From assembly GCA_031772625.1 (NCBI GenBank), contig CM062807.1, forward strand, positions 1,152,621,007 through 1,152,685,006: a DNA stretch of 64,000 nucleotides, in the 5' to 3' direction. Each line of letters opens with the position of its first letter. The first letter of the stretch is position 1. This document shows, piece after piece, positions 63,870 through 64,000 of the stretch. Position numbers and translations under genes: made by a program. Below the pieces are notes generated by a model that was not told the origin of the DNA, did not search any database, and saw only the letters and a program-made list of their open reading frames with translations. Source of the stretch: Pinus tabuliformis (Eukaryota > Streptophyta > Pinopsida > Pinales > Pinaceae).

Positions 63870-64000
63870 GCATCCGCTCTCAAGCGGAACTTTCCAAGAA
63901 TGGGCCGCATCTTAAAAGTGTTGATATTGTGAGTTGCGATATGCAATGAAACCACTGAAATGGGTCACTAGTGTTAAAGTGTCGGGATGGACGATAACAA
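63870..64000. repeat. 131-bp repeat, copy B, running off the window
   Basis: Matches 40678-40808 in the same orientation with two differences (near 63892 and 63896). Copy A continues ...ATTAATAAAGG after the shared end, so the right boundary of copy B cannot be judged here. Confidence 0.85.

Noticed and set aside
63755-63949. 64-codon open frame near the window end
   Set aside because: Overlaps the 131-bp repeat, and copy A of the repeat does not extend the same upstream coding sequence (it borders a gap); no domain seen.

Overview
The window reads as nuclear DNA of a seed plant with a large, transposon-rich genome, most likely a conifer. The basis is one intact intron-bearing plant receptor kinase gene in about 64 kb, nested and decayed Ty1/Copia and Ty3/Gypsy elements, a LINE whose protein text resembles conifer (possibly yew) elements I recall, and many AT-rich and tandem-repeat stretches. 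The species assignment is an inference and was not tested.

Layout. 1-12250: a tandem LTR-gag-LTR-gag-LTR array on the minus strand, made of a non-autonomous long-LTR element (LTR about 2.15 kb) that encodes only a Gag-like protein with three CCHC knuckles. It abuts a piece of an older Copia integrase (12251-12467). 12918-22897: one decayed minus-strand LINE, split by a chromodomain Ty3/Gypsy element (14301-19955) and by a solo LTR (20545-22584). 22898-26677: AT-rich DNA, a CCATGG cluster, a 1.1-kb purine tract, a 57-bp minisatellite and a pyrimidine tract. 26678-30030: a plus-strand Copia element, interrupted by a solo LTR with a 5-bp target duplication (27649-28746) and cut at 30031 by a minus-strand Tat-like Ty3/Gypsy element (30031 to at least 40575). 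In the Tat-like element an archaeal-type RNase H lies between protease and reverse transcriptase. Its distal LTR runs into a 100-N assembly gap (40576-40675). 41078-46012: about three copies of a 312-bp repeat, split by an internally deleted Copia element with a perfect 5-bp target duplication (41526-45508).

46013-53800 holds the main gene: a seven-exon cysteine-rich receptor-like kinase (CRK) on the minus strand (53088 to 48517). Its exons join in frame at GT-AG introns into a predicted 682-aa protein with a hydrophobic N-terminus, two DUF26/Gnk2 domains, a membrane segment and a complete RD-type kinase. Intron 3 carries a small poly(A) retroposon with a 17-bp target duplication.

53800-64000 is intergenic DNA with many short tandem duplications, a 388-bp foldback element, a decayed Copia gag/protease remnant, LTR-like repeats, and a decayed RPA1 (RPA70)-like pseudogene on the minus strand. 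The last 131 bases nearly repeat the 131 bases that follow the N gap.

How the parts work together: apart from the CRK gene, the window is a record of successive insertions. Several element frames are closed by TAG where the second copy or the family consensus has CAG, a pattern that fits deamination of methylated CHG sites.
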